50,001 nucleotides of DNA from Bacteroidales bacterium UBA1735. GTDB lineage: Bacteria; Bacteroidota; Bacteroidia; Bacteroidales; Paludibacteraceae. Below the pieces are notes generated by a model. It ran no database searches. It was not told where the DNA came from and saw only the letters and a program-made list of their open reading frames with translations. The stretch is from NCBI GenBank assembly GCA_002315745.1, contig DCID01000006.1, positions 15,935-65,935 of the forward strand, in the 5' to 3' direction. A program made the translations under genes and the position numbers. Shown here one piece after another: positions 24,620-33,444 of the stretch. The first letter of the stretch is position 1; the number at the start of each line of letters is the position of its first letter.

Positions 24620-24976
24620 ATGTTAAATCATTACGAAGCGGCTTTCGTTCTTACTCCCGTTTTGTCTGAGCCACAGATGAAGGAAGCCGTTGACAAATTC
24701 GAGAAACTTCTCAAGGACAATGGTGGTACCATCGTCAATCGTGAGGAGTGGGGTTTGCGCAAGCTCGCTTATCCTATCCAAGGCAAAACAACGGGATTCT
24801 ACGCCTTGCTGCAAGTTGATGTAGAGCCAGCCGTTGTGGCAACGCTCGAGACCGAGTTCCGTCGTGACGAACGCGTATTGCGTTTCCTGACTACTCGTCT
24901 GGACAAGTATGCTTATGAGTACGCTGCTAAACGTGCACATAAGAGTGTTGAACCTAAAAATGTAGAGGAGGCTTAA
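24620..24976 (+). CDS. rpsF: 30S ribosomal protein S6
   Basis: 118 residues. The ferredoxin-like fold of S6 is seen in NHYEAAFVLTPVLSEPQMKE, EEWGLRKLAYPIQGKTTGFY and the close LRFLTTRLDKYAYEY. S6 binds S18 on the 30S platform. First gene of the S6-S18-L9 operon, with its own promoter. In many bacteria an S6:S18 complex represses this operon via a leader structure; the CCG-containing motif was not recognised here. Confidence 0.96.
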   Translation: MLNHYEAAFVLTPVLSEPQMKEAVDKFEKLLKDNGGTIVNREEWGLRKLAYPIQGKTTGFYALLQVDVEPAVVATLETEFRRDERVLRFLTTRLDKYAYEYAAKRAHKSVEPKNVEEA

Positions 24977-24978
24977 TT

Positions 24979-25245
24979 ATGACACAGAATGATGATGTTC
25001 GCTACTTGGCTCCACAACAGAATCAAGTTCAAAGAAAGAAGTACTGCCGTTTCTTAAAATCCGGTATTAAGTACATCGATTACAAAGATCCAGAGTTCCT
25101 GAAGAAATTCTTGAACGAGCAAGGTAAGATCCTTCCTCGTCGTATCACTGGTACCTCGCTGAAATATCAACGCAAGGTCGCTCAGGCTGTTAAGAAAGCT
25201 CGTCATTTGGCTCTTCTGCCATACGTAACCGATATGATGAAGTAA
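24979..25245 (+). CDS. rpsR: 30S ribosomal protein S18
   Basis: 88 residues. Core KKYCRFLKSGIKYIDYKD, then FLNEQGKILPRRITGTSLK and QRKVAQAVKKARHLALLPY, all S18 hallmarks. The N-terminal zinc CxxC of some S18 forms is absent. It begins two bases after the rpsF stop. Confidence 0.97.
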   Translation: MTQNDDVRYLAPQQNQVQRKKYCRFLKSGIKYIDYKDPEFLKKFLNEQGKILPRRITGTSLKYQRKVAQAVKKARHLALLPYVTDMMK

Positions 25246-25278
25246 TCGTTTAAAGTTTAATGTTTAAAGTTTAAAGTT
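25246..25278 (+). repeat. Tandem leader repeat (GTTTAAA units) before rplI
   Basis: Four units of GTTTAAA/GTTTAAT fill the spacer between rpsR and rplI and end directly at the ATG. Confidence 0.85.
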
Positions 25279-25719
25279 ATGGAAGTTATATTGATTCAAG
25301 ACGTAGCAAACTTAGGCTACAAAAACGATATTGTGAAAGTTAGAGACGGTTACGGACGTAACTATTTGATCCCTAACAAATATGCTATTATTGCTAACGA
25401 ATGTAACCGCAAGCAATTGGCTGAGAACCTCAAACAACAGGCTCGTAAGTTGGCTCAAATGCTCGCTGATGCACAAGCTCTGGCTGAGAAACTCGCTAAC
25501 ACCGTCATCACCGTGGCTGTTAAGGCAAACGAGGATGGTAAGATCTTTGGTACCGTTACCACTGCTCAAGTTGCCGAGGCTTTGGAGGCTCAAGGTATGT
25601 CTGTTGACAAGCGTGTCATCACTATTGACGCCGTTAAGGAGTTAGGTGAGGCTGTCGCAGTAGCTCGTCTCCATCGTGAGGTGAAAGCGGAGATTAAGTT
25701 AAATGTAGTTGCTGAGTAA
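25279..25719 (+). CDS. rplI: 50S ribosomal protein L9
   Basis: 146 residues. N-terminal domain MEVILIQDVANLGYKND, VKVRDGYGRNYLIPNKYA (L9 signature), a connecting Lys/Ala-rich helix, and a C-terminal domain with FGTVTTAQVAEAL. L9 holds the base of the L1 stalk and affects frame maintenance. It is preceded by tandem GTTTAAA units and followed by tandem TTTTCAAA units. Confidence 0.97.
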   Translation: MEVILIQDVANLGYKNDIVKVRDGYGRNYLIPNKYAIIANECNRKQLAENLKQQARKLAQMLADAQALAEKLANTVITVAVKANEDGKIFGTVTTAQVAEALEAQGMSVDKRVITIDAVKELGEAVAVARLHREVKAEIKLNVVAE

Positions 25720-25753
25720 TTTTCAAATTTTCAAATTATTAAATTTTCAAATT
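25720..25753 (+). repeat. Tandem leader repeat (TTTTCAAA units) before the L31 gene
   Basis: Three TTTTCAAA units separated by ATTATTA-type spacers fill the gap between rplI and the L31 gene, ending in AAATTATG. Confidence 0.85.
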
Positions 25754-26008
25754 ATGAAAAACGGAATTCATCCAGATAACTACCGCGTTGTAGTTTTCAA
25801 AGATATGTCAGATGGTACGCAGTTCTTCAGCCGTTCCTGCGCGAACACGAAGGACTCTATCAAGATTGACGGTAAAGATTATCCATTGATTAAGTTGGAA
25901 ATCTCCAATACGAGTCACCCCTTCTACACCGGTAAATCGAAACTCGTCGATACTGCCGGACGTGTGGACAAGTTCATGTCTCGCTACGGAGAACGCAAAC
26001 GCAAATAA
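25754..26008 (+). CDS. rpmE2: 50S ribosomal protein L31, type B
   Basis: 84 residues from the ATG at 25754. MKNGIHPDNYRVVVFKDMSD, then TKDSIKIDGKDYPLIKLEIS and HPFYTGKSKLVDTAGRVDKF are L31 signatures. The zinc-binding cysteines of type A L31 are missing, as in the zinc-independent type B. It closes the ribosomal operon and is followed by an intrinsic terminator. Confidence 0.96.
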   Translation: MKNGIHPDNYRVVVFKDMSDGTQFFSRSCANTKDSIKIDGKDYPLIKLEISNTSHPFYTGKSKLVDTAGRVDKFMSRYGERKRK

Positions 26009-26024
26009 TCTATTTGTTACTATC

Positions 26025-26057
26025 AAACGAGGCGAGCTTTACTCGCCTCGTTTTTTA
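26025..26057 (+). terminator. Intrinsic terminator after the ribosomal operon
   Basis: AACGAGGCGAG (26026-26036), 5-nt loop, CTCGCCTCGTT (26042-26052), then a T-run. Perfect 11-bp GC-rich stem. Confidence 0.93.
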
Positions 26058-26062
26058 CTTTT

Positions 26063-26091
26063 AAACCCTGTTTAATCCTAAACTCTAAACA
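26063..26091 (+). repeat. Leader repeat (AAACTCT/AAACCCT units) before the PnuC-Ade gene
   Basis: AAACCCTGTTTAATCC then TAAACTCTAAAC directly before the ATG at 26092. This is the reverse orientation of the GTTTAGA units before the TPR gene. No standard promoter was recognised between the terminator and this gene. Confidence 0.65.
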
Positions 26092-28686
26092 ATGAAATCT
26101 ATTCTTCTTTCAGAATTGCGTAGAAAAACAGTCGTTTCGATTATCCTCTATACGATTGTTTTTGCGGTGCTGTTCCTTATCGAACTTTGGCACCCCTCTT
26201 TAGCCGGCAAACTGCTTCAATGGCATTTGGCTGATGGCTCCATGAATTGGGCGTTTATTGTTGGTATTCCTGCATCTATCTTGGGTACCGCTTATGTGTT
26301 GACCATTAAGAATCCGCAGAACTATACCGGATTTTATCTCGGTGTGGTGATGTCGGTGCTATTAGCGATACAGTTTTATTTACAGGGCAATATTGATTTG
26401 ATGGTATTGTACCTCTTTATTTTTATACCTTTCCAACTGAAGTCATTGGTTGATTGGCGTAAAACAACCATCTGCCCGCGTGAGAATACGGCGGCTTTTA
26501 CGCCCACTTTCTTGGATAAGAAAGGGGCTTTTCTGCTCGTCTTAGCCACAGTCGGTATTGTCGCATTGGATTATGCCGTAGCCACTTGGATCTTAGCCGA
26601 AGGTGCGCATGTAGGTAATTGGGGACATCAGCCAACCATCAAACTGTTGAGTGGTCTTACTATTGCTGCCTCTTTCTTGGCTAACTACCTCATGATCTAT
26701 AAGAAGAATGACTCGTGGATATGCTGGGTATGGTATAGTATCTTTAATATTATTCTTTTCATCCTCTTAGGCAACATCTTCTCTATCGTACTCTTCTGTG
26801 TGATGTTCATCGTTAACCTCTCTGCTCAGGTTGCTTGGCTTGGTTTCACCAAGGTAGATGACTTCGGATGGGCAGGTAGTCGTGAGCGTATCGAGAACTT
26901 AATGGAGCAACGTAATAAGATGCTCCTCCAATATGATGGGCAGCGCGAGATCGTACTCCAACGTCAAGAGCAGTGGTTCTTAGCGCAACTCGAGCGTAAC
27001 CGCCAAAGACAAGCGGAACTATTGACGCGCAAGAATAGAATAGAGGTGAAGTTCGGCCATATCGTGGATGTGGTTAATCGTCGGATCTTTGATGGTGAGA
27101 TAGAGATACAGCATGGAAAGATCACTCGTATCTCTCCCGCCATTGTGCCGAATAATGCACCCTATATCTTACCCGGTTTCATTGATTCCCACGTTCATAT
27201 TGAGTCCACACTACTTACCCCAGAGTTCTATGCCCGCATGGCAGTAGAGCAGGGTACCATTGGTGTCATCACTGACCCACACGAGATAGCTAATGTATTG
27301 GGCGTTCAGGGTGTGGAGTATATGATCAATAGCGGCAAGAAAGTCAATTTCCACTTCCATTTTGCGGCTCCCTCATGCGTTCCTGCTACGCCGTTTGAGA
27401 ACGCTGGTGCGGTGCTCAATAGTGCAGACCTCATTCCGCTCTTAGATCGCGACGAAGTGTATGGACTGGGCGAGATGATGAATGTGCCAGGTGTACTCAA
27501 TAAAGATCCGGAGGTGATGGCCAAGATTGCCGAATGCCTCAAGCGGGGCAAAGTGGTGGATGGTCATGCACCGGGCTTGATGGGCGAAGGATTGAGCCAG
27601 TACCATCAGGCAGGTATAGATACTGACCACGAGTGCACCACCATAGAAGAGGCACGTGCCCGCGTTAACGAGGGTATGTATGTCCAAGTGCGCGAAGGTT
27701 CGGCTGCATGCGACTTTGAAGCCCTTTATCCTATTATCGGTGAGGCGCCTGATCATGTGATGCTGTGCTCCGATGATAAGTATCCTGACGACCTGCAGGC
27801 TGGATATATCAATGCGATGTGCCGTCGTGCGGTGGCTAAGGGTATTGATGTAATGGATGTGCTTACTGCCGCTTGCGTAACGCCCGTGCGCTACTATGGC
27901 TTGCAGCATGGCCTATTGCAGGTAGGTGACCCAGCCGACTTTATTATGGTCGATAACCTGCGCGAGTTCAACTTATCGGCTACCTATATCAATGGTAAAG
28001 AAGTGTGCCACGATGGTATCTTCACCGATGCACTCATTATAGATAAGACACCTCTTTCGGACGATTATCCTAACCACTTTGTGGCTCAACCTATCTCGGT
28101 CGAAGATATCCATGTTACTCCCGAACAGGGACAACTCAAGGTGATTGCTACCACCGAAGGTTCGTTGCTCACCAAGCAGGTGCTCGTTACGCCGAAGATT
28201 GAGAACGGCAATGTCGTTTCCGATACGAAGCAGGATGTACTCAAACTCGTTTGTTTGAGCCGCCATGCCGAGAGTAAACCTGTAGTAGGTTTCATCCAAG
28301 GATTTGGCTTGAAACAAGGTGCTATCGCTTCTACGATTGATCATGATGCGCATAATATCATCGCCTTAGGTGTAAGGGATGAAGATATCGTTCGTGCTAT
28401 TAATGCCGTCATTGAGTACAAGGGTGCTTTGGTGGTGACCGATGGCAATGAAGTAGTCGAACTAACCTTGCCTGTGGCTGGACTCATGTCTGCCCGCGAT
28501 GGCGATAAGGTGGCTCGTCGTCATGTCCAACTCAAGCATATTGCGGAGCGCATTGGTTGCCGGTATAAAGCTCCATTCATGACCTTAGCCTTTATGTCGC
28601 TTAGCGTCATACCCGAACTCAAACTAACCGATAAGGGACTGTTTGATGGTACGAAGTTTGAATTCACCAGTTTATGGCAAAAGTAA
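26092..28686 (+). CDS. PnuC-like transporter fused to adenine deaminase
   Basis: 864 residues in one unbroken frame. Residues about 10-250 are a membrane domain with seven or so helices, resembling the PnuC (nicotinamide riboside/NMN and related vitamin) transporters in the pattern around IPASILGTAYVLTIKNPQNY and NDSWICWVWYSIFNIILF. A charged helical linker (about 256-312, QREIVLQRQEQWFLAQLERN) leads to a complete adenine deaminase of about 550 residues: VKFGHIVDVVNRRIFDGEI, the metal site LPGFIDSHVHIES near 360, GVITDPHEIANVLG, VDGHAPGLMGEGL, VREGSAACDFEAL and LCSDDKYPDDL. Ade converts adenine to hypoxanthine and ammonia. A purine permease gene overlaps its 3' end. Coupled uptake and deamination is inference. 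Confidence 0.87.
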   Translation: MKSILLSELRRKTVVSIILYTIVFAVLFLIELWHPSLAGKLLQWHLADGSMNWAFIVGIPASILGTAYVLTIKNPQNYTGFYLGVVMSVLLAIQFYLQGNIDLMVLYLFIFIPFQLKSLVDWRKTTICPRENTAAFTPTFLDKKGAFLLVLATVGIVALDYAVATWILAEGAHVGNWGHQPTIKLLSGLTIAASFLANYLMIYKKNDSWICWVWYSIFNIILFILLGNIFSIVLFCVMFIVNLSAQVAWLGFTKVDDFGWAGSRERIENLMEQRNKMLLQYDGQREIVLQRQEQWFLAQLERNRQRQAELLTRKNRIEVKFGHIVDVVNRRIFDGEIEIQHGKITRISPAIVPNNAPYILPGFIDSHVHIESTLLTPEFYARMAVEQGTIGVITDPHEIANVLGVQGVEYMINSGKKVNFHFHFAAPSCVPATPFENAGAVLNSADLIPLLDRDEVYGLGEMMNVPGVLNKDPEVMAKIAECLKRGKVVDGHAPGLMGEGLSQYHQAGIDTDHECTTIEEARARVNEGMYVQVREGSAACDFEALYPIIGEAPDHVMLCSDDKYPDDLQAGYINAMCRRAVAKGIDVMDVLTAACVTPVRYYGLQHGLLQVGDPADFIMVDNLREFNLSATYINGKEVCHDGIFTDALIIDKTPLSDDYPNHFVAQPISVEDIHVTPEQGQLKVIATTEGSLLTKQVLVTPKIENGNVVSDTKQDVLKLVCLSRHAESKPVVGFIQGFGLKQGAIASTIDHDAHNIIALGVRDEDIVRAINAVIEYKGALVVTDGNEVVELTLPVAGLMSARDGDKVARRHVQLKHIAERIGCRYKAPFMTLAFMSLSVIPELKLTDKGLFDGTKFEFTSLWQK

Positions 28687-29984
28687 AAACTAATCCGAAC
28701 CCTATCCTTCAGCGAATCTTTGGCTTTGACTCTACTAAACATAGTGTCTGGACAGAGATAGGAGCAGGACTTACCACGTTCGTGACGATGGCGTATGTGT
28801 TGGCGGTCAATCCGTCCATCATGTTGGAAGCGGGCATGGATAAATCGGCTGTTTTTACGGCTACGGCTATTGCTGCGGCATTGGGTACGCTCTTTTGTGC
28901 ACTGATTGCTAAGTTGCCTTTTGCCCAAGCCCCAGCGATGGGTGCTATCTCCTTTTTTACTTATACTGTCTGCGTTTCCATGGGGTATTCCTGGCAGTTT
29001 GCGCTGACTGGCGTGTTCTTGGAGGGGATACTCTTTATTATCTTCAGCGTGACGGGCTTGCGTGAGTGGATAGTGAATATTCTACCAGAAGGAATACGGT
29101 TAGGTATAGGTGCTGGTATCGGTGTTTTTATCGCTTTCTTAGGGCTGAAGAATGGTCAGATTGTAGTGGCTTCTCCTGCGACCTTTGTGACCGTAGGTGA
29201 CTTGATTCACGGAGATGGTCTATTGGCTTTGATAGGCTTACTGTTAATGAGTGTATTGATCATCCATAAGGTACGTGGAGCATTACTCATCGGTGTAGTA
29301 GTAACCACACTGATCGGTATTCCCATGGGCATTACTCATCTCGCGTATGAGTGGGTGTCCTTACCTCCGTCCATGATGCCTATATTCTTCCAGTTTGAGT
29401 GGGATAAAGTGTTTACCATCGATATGCTTATTGTGGTACTTACCTTGCTTTCGATGGACTTGTTTGATACCTTAGGTACCATTCTATCACTGACGCATAA
29501 GACGGGTAAGATATCCCAAAAATCCTTTAATAGAGCATTGCTATGCGATGCTCTAGCCACTACGACCGGTGCTTGTTTGGGCACCTCGACAGTAGGTACG
29601 TATGTCGAGTCCTCGGCGGGTATTCAAGCAGGAGGACGAACGGGACTAACCTCTTTTGTGACCGCTTTACTTTTCCTCTCGGCACTTTTTGTGGCTCCTA
29701 TTTTCCTGTCTATTCCATCGGCAGCAATAGCCCCTGCGCTCATTTTAGTAGGTATATCGATGTTAGGTGGAATGACATCGATTTTCAAAAGCGAGGATCT
29801 CACGGAGATTATCCCAGCCGTCATCACGACTATTATGATCCCCTTCACTTTCTCCATCGCCAATGGTATCATATTAGGATTGATCAGCTACTGCGTGGTC
29901 AATATCCTTACCTCTGGTTTTAAGAAAGTGAGCTGGCAACTACTTATCCTTACTGCGCTCATATCGTTACGTTTTGTTTTATAA
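28674..29984 (+). CDS. AzgA-like adenine/guanine/hypoxanthine permease (NCS2 family)
   Basis: 436 residues, about twelve to fourteen membrane helices. Family marks: FGFDSTKHSVWTEIGAGLTT and FVTMAYVLAVNP at the start, KLPFAQAPAMGAISFFTYTV, LPEGIRLGIGAGIGVFIAFL, FDTLGTILSLTHKTGK and STVGTYVESSAGIQAGGRTG. These are typical of proton-coupled purine base transporters such as AdeP/GhxP/AzgA. It overlaps the PnuC-Ade gene by 13 bases, so the permease and the deaminase are translated from one mRNA and form a purine salvage unit. Confidence 0.92.
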   Translation: MAKVKTNPNPILQRIFGFDSTKHSVWTEIGAGLTTFVTMAYVLAVNPSIMLEAGMDKSAVFTATAIAAALGTLFCALIAKLPFAQAPAMGAISFFTYTVCVSMGYSWQFALTGVFLEGILFIIFSVTGLREWIVNILPEGIRLGIGAGIGVFIAFLGLKNGQIVVASPATFVTVGDLIHGDGLLALIGLLLMSVLIIHKVRGALLIGVVVTTLIGIPMGITHLAYEWVSLPPSMMPIFFQFEWDKVFTIDMLIVVLTLLSMDLFDTLGTILSLTHKTGKISQKSFNRALLCDALATTTGACLGTSTVGTYVESSAGIQAGGRTGLTSFVTALLFLSALFVAPIFLSIPSAAIAPALILVGISMLGGMTSIFKSEDLTEIIPAVITTIMIPFTFSIANGIILGLISYCVVNILTSGFKKVSWQLLILTALISLRFVL

Positions 29985-29987
29985 GAC

Positions 29988-30896
29988 ATGTCTAAGCAAG
30001 ATACCCAATTAAAAGTCAAGGAACCGACAACACTCCTTCCTTTCTTAATGCAGAGTTATGCCGGTAGTCGAACGGCTGCCAAATCGCTCTTGGCACATCG
30101 TCAGGTTTCTATTAACGGCACTATTCAAACGCATTTTGATGCTGCACTCAAGGTGGGCGATCAAGTGTCTGTGATGTCGGGCAAGGGGAATGTGACCTTG
30201 CACCATCCTAAACTCAAAATGGTCTATGAGGACGAGTTCCTCATCGTGGTCGAGAAGAAACAGGGACTACTCACCATCGCTGCTCATCCGGGTTCGTCGG
30301 AGATGACCGTCTTCTCTATCCTTAAAGCGTATGTGCGCAAACAGAACCCTCGCAATGGAATCTATGTCGTGCATCGTCTCGATCGCGAGACCAGTGGACT
30401 ACTCGTCTTCGCTAAATCGCCCGAACTGCAAGAGTACATGCGTACCTACTGGCGGCAGTTAGTGACCAAACGAACCTATGTTGCTCTTGTTGAAGGTGTA
30501 CCCGATAAGTCCGAAGGCCAAATCAAATCGTGGTTCACGGAGGATAAACGCCATGCCATGGTCTATTCCTCTCCCGTCGATGACGGAGGCGACCTCGCTA
30601 TCACCAACTATAAGGTTCTTCGTACTCCTGCCCCTAATGGGGAAGGTCGGGATGGGGCTTCCTTGGTTGAACTCCACCTCGAGACAGGCCGTACTAACCA
30701 GATCCGTGTTCACATGGCATCCATAGGCCACCCTGTCATGGGGGATCGTAAGTATGGTCATGGGAATGAGCATTCACCCATCGATCGTCTCTGCCTACAT
30801 GCCCGCGTGCTGGAGTTTATCCACCCCGCTACGGAGAAGACAATACACTTTGAGACTCCTGTACCTAAAGAGTTTAATAAGTTAATGGCTGAATAA
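29988..30896 (+). CDS. RluA family pseudouridine synthase, with in-frame mini-repeat
   Basis: 302 residues. N-terminal S4-like RNA-binding part (SRTAAKSLLAHRQVSINGTI), then the catalytic domain with IYVVHRLDRETSGLLVFAKS near 125 holding the catalytic Asp, LVTKRTYVALVEG and ETGRTNQIRVHMASIGHPVMGD. It isomerises uridine in rRNA or tRNA; which site cannot be told. Residues about 211-224 (TPAPNGEGRDGAS) come from a palindromic repeat placed between two catalytic-domain strands. Its 3' end overlaps convergent folC by 15 bases. Confidence 0.92.
   Translation: MSKQDTQLKVKEPTTLLPFLMQSYAGSRTAAKSLLAHRQVSINGTIQTHFDAALKVGDQVSVMSGKGNVTLHHPKLKMVYEDEFLIVVEKKQGLLTIAAHPGSSEMTVFSILKAYVRKQNPRNGIYVVHRLDRETSGLLVFAKSPELQEYMRTYWRQLVTKRTYVALVEGVPDKSEGQIKSWFTEDKRHAMVYSSPVDDGGDLAITNYKVLRTPAPNGEGRDGASLVELHLETGRTNQIRVHMASIGHPVMGDRKYGHGNEHSPIDRLCLHARVLEFIHPATEKTIHFETPVPKEFNKLMAE
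30627..30663 (+). repeat. Dispersed palindromic mini-repeat, copy 5 (in frame in RluA-family gene)
   Basis: CCTGCCCCTAATGGGG, then AAGGTCGGGATGGGGCTTCC. Encodes PAPNGEGRDGAS, again in the same register as copies 1-4. Confidence 0.85.
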
Positions 30897-32216
30897 AGGT
30901 AAGGCTTCGCCTACCACATAATTGCTACCTCCGATGAAGATGATATCGTCGGGGGTAGCGTTTTTTTGTGCCGCGGCTATCGCATCTGCGACCGTTGGAA
31001 ATGCCATACATCCCTCTTTCCCAACGGGGGAAAGGGGGCTTGGGGAATAGAGGCTTTTTAATTGATCCGCAGGGATGGCTCTATGCGTGTGCGCCTGCGT
31101 GAAATAATAGGTGGCGTCTTTGGGTAGCAACGATAGCACCACTTCTACATCCTTATCGCTGACCATACCGAACACGATATGCAATCGTCCACCATGGGTG
31201 CGATGCAGCGTCTCTAACTGCTCCGCCACATAGCGTATACCATGGCTGTTATGTCCCGTATCGCAGATAGTCAATGGCTGCTCGGCCAAGGTCTCCCATC
31301 GTCCTCGCAACCCCGTCAGCGTGCACACTTTCGCAAACCCCTCCGCTATATCCGCCGCCGAAATCGTCAACTGTGCATGGTGCATTGTCAATCGTGCACC
31401 ATTCACCGCCTTCAGCGCTACGTAAGCTGTCTGTTGGTTCTTATCTTGGTAGATGCCCTGTAATTCGCAAGTAGGTACATCGCGTTCGCGGCAGCGACGC
31501 AGATACCCACATTGATCCGCAAACCATATACGGCAGTTAGTGGTTTCTAAGCCTTCGCCCCATATCCCGCACTCTTGTGCCTTCGCTATAAAAACGGGTG
31601 CTGTCTCCGGGTCGGTCTCACCAATGACGCAGGGTACGTTGGGCTTGATGATACCTGCTTTCTCGGCAGCTATCTTAGCTAAGGTGTCGCCCAAGAACTC
31701 CGTATGATCCATACCAATGTTCGTAATCACGGAGAGGAGTGGGGTGATGATATTGGTCGAATCTAATCGTCCTCCTAACCCCACCTCGATAACCGCTATA
31801 TCGACCTTTTCTTCGGCGAAGTACGCAAACGCCATCGCCATCGTCGATTCAAAGAAAGAGGGATGCAGACTATCTAAGAAGGTGCGGTTCTCTTCTACGA
31901 ACCGTACCACCCGTTGTTCTGGAATAACTTGTCCATTGATACGAATACGTTCCCGAAAATCCACCAAGTGCGGACTCGTATATAGTCCCACCTTATATCC
32001 CGCACTTTGAAGTACGGCAGCGATGAGATGCGAAGTCGAACCTTTGCCGTTCGTGCCGGCGATATGGATGGATGGAAAACGCAGATGCGGATTACCTAAG
32101 TGCTCCATGAGCGCATAGGTGTTGGCTAACCCCGGCTTATACGCTGCCGCCCCTACATCGTGAAAAGCTGGCTGCGATGCATACAAGTACGACAATATTT
32201 CGCTATATGATTTCAT
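30882..32216 (-). CDS. folC: Bifunctional folylpolyglutamate synthase/dihydrofolate synthase
   Basis: 444 residues. Mur-ligase-like: SIHIAGTNGKGSTSHLIAAV near 48 (P-loop), YTSPHLVDFRERIRING near 78, EVGLGGRLDSTNII near 143 and ITNIGMDHTEFLGDTL near 164. The C-terminal domain has GRWETL and ICDTGHNSHGI. It joins glutamate to dihydropteroate or folate with ATP. Residues about 390-402 (PSPLSPVGKEG) are encoded by a palindromic repeat. Another copy of the repeat fills the spacer just upstream of its ATG. Confidence 0.93.
   Translation of the reverse strand: MKSYSEILSYLYASQPAFHDVGAAAYKPGLANTYALMEHLGNPHLRFPSIHIAGTNGKGSTSHLIAAVLQSAGYKVGLYTSPHLVDFRERIRINGQVIPEQRVVRFVEENRTFLDSLHPSFFESTMAMAFAYFAEEKVDIAVIEVGLGGRLDSTNIITPLLSVITNIGMDHTEFLGDTLAKIAAEKAGIIKPNVPCVIGETDPETAPVFIAKAQECGIWGEGLETTNCRIWFADQCGYLRRCRERDVPTCELQGIYQDKNQQTAYVALKAVNGARLTMHHAQLTISAADIAEGFAKVCTLTGLRGRWETLAEQPLTICDTGHNSHGIRYVAEQLETLHRTHGGRLHIVFGMVSDKDVEVVLSLLPKDATYYFTQAHTHRAIPADQLKSLYSPSPLSPVGKEGCMAFPTVADAIAAAQKNATPDDIIFIGGSNYVVGEALPLFSH
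31011..31046 (-). repeat. Dispersed palindromic mini-repeat, copy 6 (in frame in folC)
   Basis: Minus strand: CCCCAAGCCCCCTTTCCCC then GTTGGGAAAGAGGGA. It encodes SPSPLSPVGKEG near the C-terminus of FolC. It is the most diverged copy and lies in the opposite orientation to the gene compared with copies 1-5, but is still in frame. Confidence 0.7.
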
Positions 32217-32223
32217 CCTAAAC

Positions 32224-32260
32224 GGTTTCCCATTAGGGGGAAACCCACGGAAGGGGCTAC
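32224..32260 (-). repeat. Dispersed palindromic mini-repeat, copy 7 (supplies aminotransferase stop)
   Basis: Plus reading: GTTTCCCATTAGGGGG then AAACCCACGG and AAGGGGCTAC. It is close to copies 1 and 2. On the minus strand its first bases GTAGCCCC give the TAG that ends the aminotransferase gene, and its other end lies 8 nt before the folC ATG. It thus makes up nearly all of the intergenic spacer. Confidence 0.87.
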
Positions 32261-33444
32261 TTATTATACTCTTCCAGCGCTTTGCGTAGCACGACCATCG
32301 CTTTTTTCATATCGTCCTTGCACAGCACGTACGCCATACGCACTTGGTCTTTGCCGTCCTCGGGGTTGGTGTAGAAACCTGTACCCGGTGCCATCATTAT
32401 GGTCTGTCCTTCGTACGAGAAATCCGTCAGGCACCAAACGCAGAACTTCTCTGCATCATCCACCGGCAGTTTGACCATCGTGTAGAACGCACCCATAGGC
32501 GATGGGGCAAAGACGCCTGGAATCTGATTGAGTTGGTCAATGAGGTAATTGCGGCGGCTGAGATACTCGTCATACACTTCCTCCATATACTCCTGCGGCG
32601 TGGATAGTGATGCCTCGGCAATAGCCTGACCAATCAATGGAGGCGACAGACGGGCTTGGCAGAACTTCATAACCGCTTGTCTCACCTCTTTGTTCTTCGT
32701 GATAAGCGCACCGATACGGATACCGCACTCACTATAGCGTTTGCTCACGGAGTCAACGAGGATCACGTTCTCCTCAATACCTTCCAAGTGGCAGGCAGAG
32801 ATATAGGGACGCTTAGTATAGATAAACTCGCGATAGACCTCGTCCGAGAAGAGGTAGAGGTTATGTTTCTTCACTAGGTCACGGATCTGCAGCATCTCCG
32901 ACTTGGTATAGAGGTAACCTGTGGGGTTATTGGGATTGCATATCAATATCGCTCGCGTCTTGTCCGTGATCTGTTTCTCGAACTCCTCGACGGGGGGTAA
33001 CTTAAATCCGTTCTCTATCTTCGTCTTCACCGACTTAACGACTGCACCGCAGGAGATGGCAAATGCCATATAGTTGGCATAGGACGGATCGGTCACGATA
33101 ATCTCGTCTCCCGGATTGAGGCATGCCATATAGGCAAACATGATCGCTTCCGAACCACCTGAGGTGATGATGATCTCGTCCGGACTGAGGTCAATACCAT
33201 ATTCGGCATAGTAACTAACCATCTTCGTACGCAACGACTTCGTTCCTTGCGAGGGCGAGTAACTTAAAATAGACTGGTCGAAGTTACGTACCGCCTCTAG
33301 GGCACATTGCGGTGTCTGGATATCGGGCTGACCGATATTGAGGTGATAGACATGGATGCCATTGCGCTTGGCTGCGTCGGCATACTTGGCTAACTTTCGA
33401 ATAGGCGATTGGGGCATGTTCTGCGCCCGCTTAGATATTTCCAT
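32257..33444 (-). CDS. PLP-dependent aminotransferase, class I/II
   Basis: 395 residues. Fold-type I marks: HVYHLNIGQPDIQTP near 31, YSPSQGTKSLRTKM near 67, ICNPNNPTGYLYTK near 168, FSDEVYREFIY near 199 and the lysine motif VDSVSKRYSECGIRIGAL near 228, where Lys forms the PLP aldimine. Arg in the C-terminal part (VRMAYVLCKDDM) would hold the substrate carboxylate. Probably an aspartate or aromatic/branched-chain aminotransferase; substrate not fixed. Its start overlaps the lplA end by 14 bases and its stop lies in a palindromic repeat. Confidence 0.92.
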   Translation of the reverse strand: MEISKRAQNMPQSPIRKLAKYADAAKRNGIHVYHLNIGQPDIQTPQCALEAVRNFDQSILSYSPSQGTKSLRTKMVSYYAEYGIDLSPDEIIITSGGSEAIMFAYMACLNPGDEIIVTDPSYANYMAFAISCGAVVKSVKTKIENGFKLPPVEEFEKQITDKTRAILICNPNNPTGYLYTKSEMLQIRDLVKKHNLYLFSDEVYREFIYTKRPYISACHLEGIEENVILVDSVSKRYSECGIRIGALITKNKEVRQAVMKFCQARLSPPLIGQAIAEASLSTPQEYMEEVYDEYLSRRNYLIDQLNQIPGVFAPSPMGAFYTMVKLPVDDAEKFCVWCLTDFSYEGQTIMMAPGTGFYTNPEDGKDQVRMAYVLCKDDMKKAMVVLRKALEEYNK

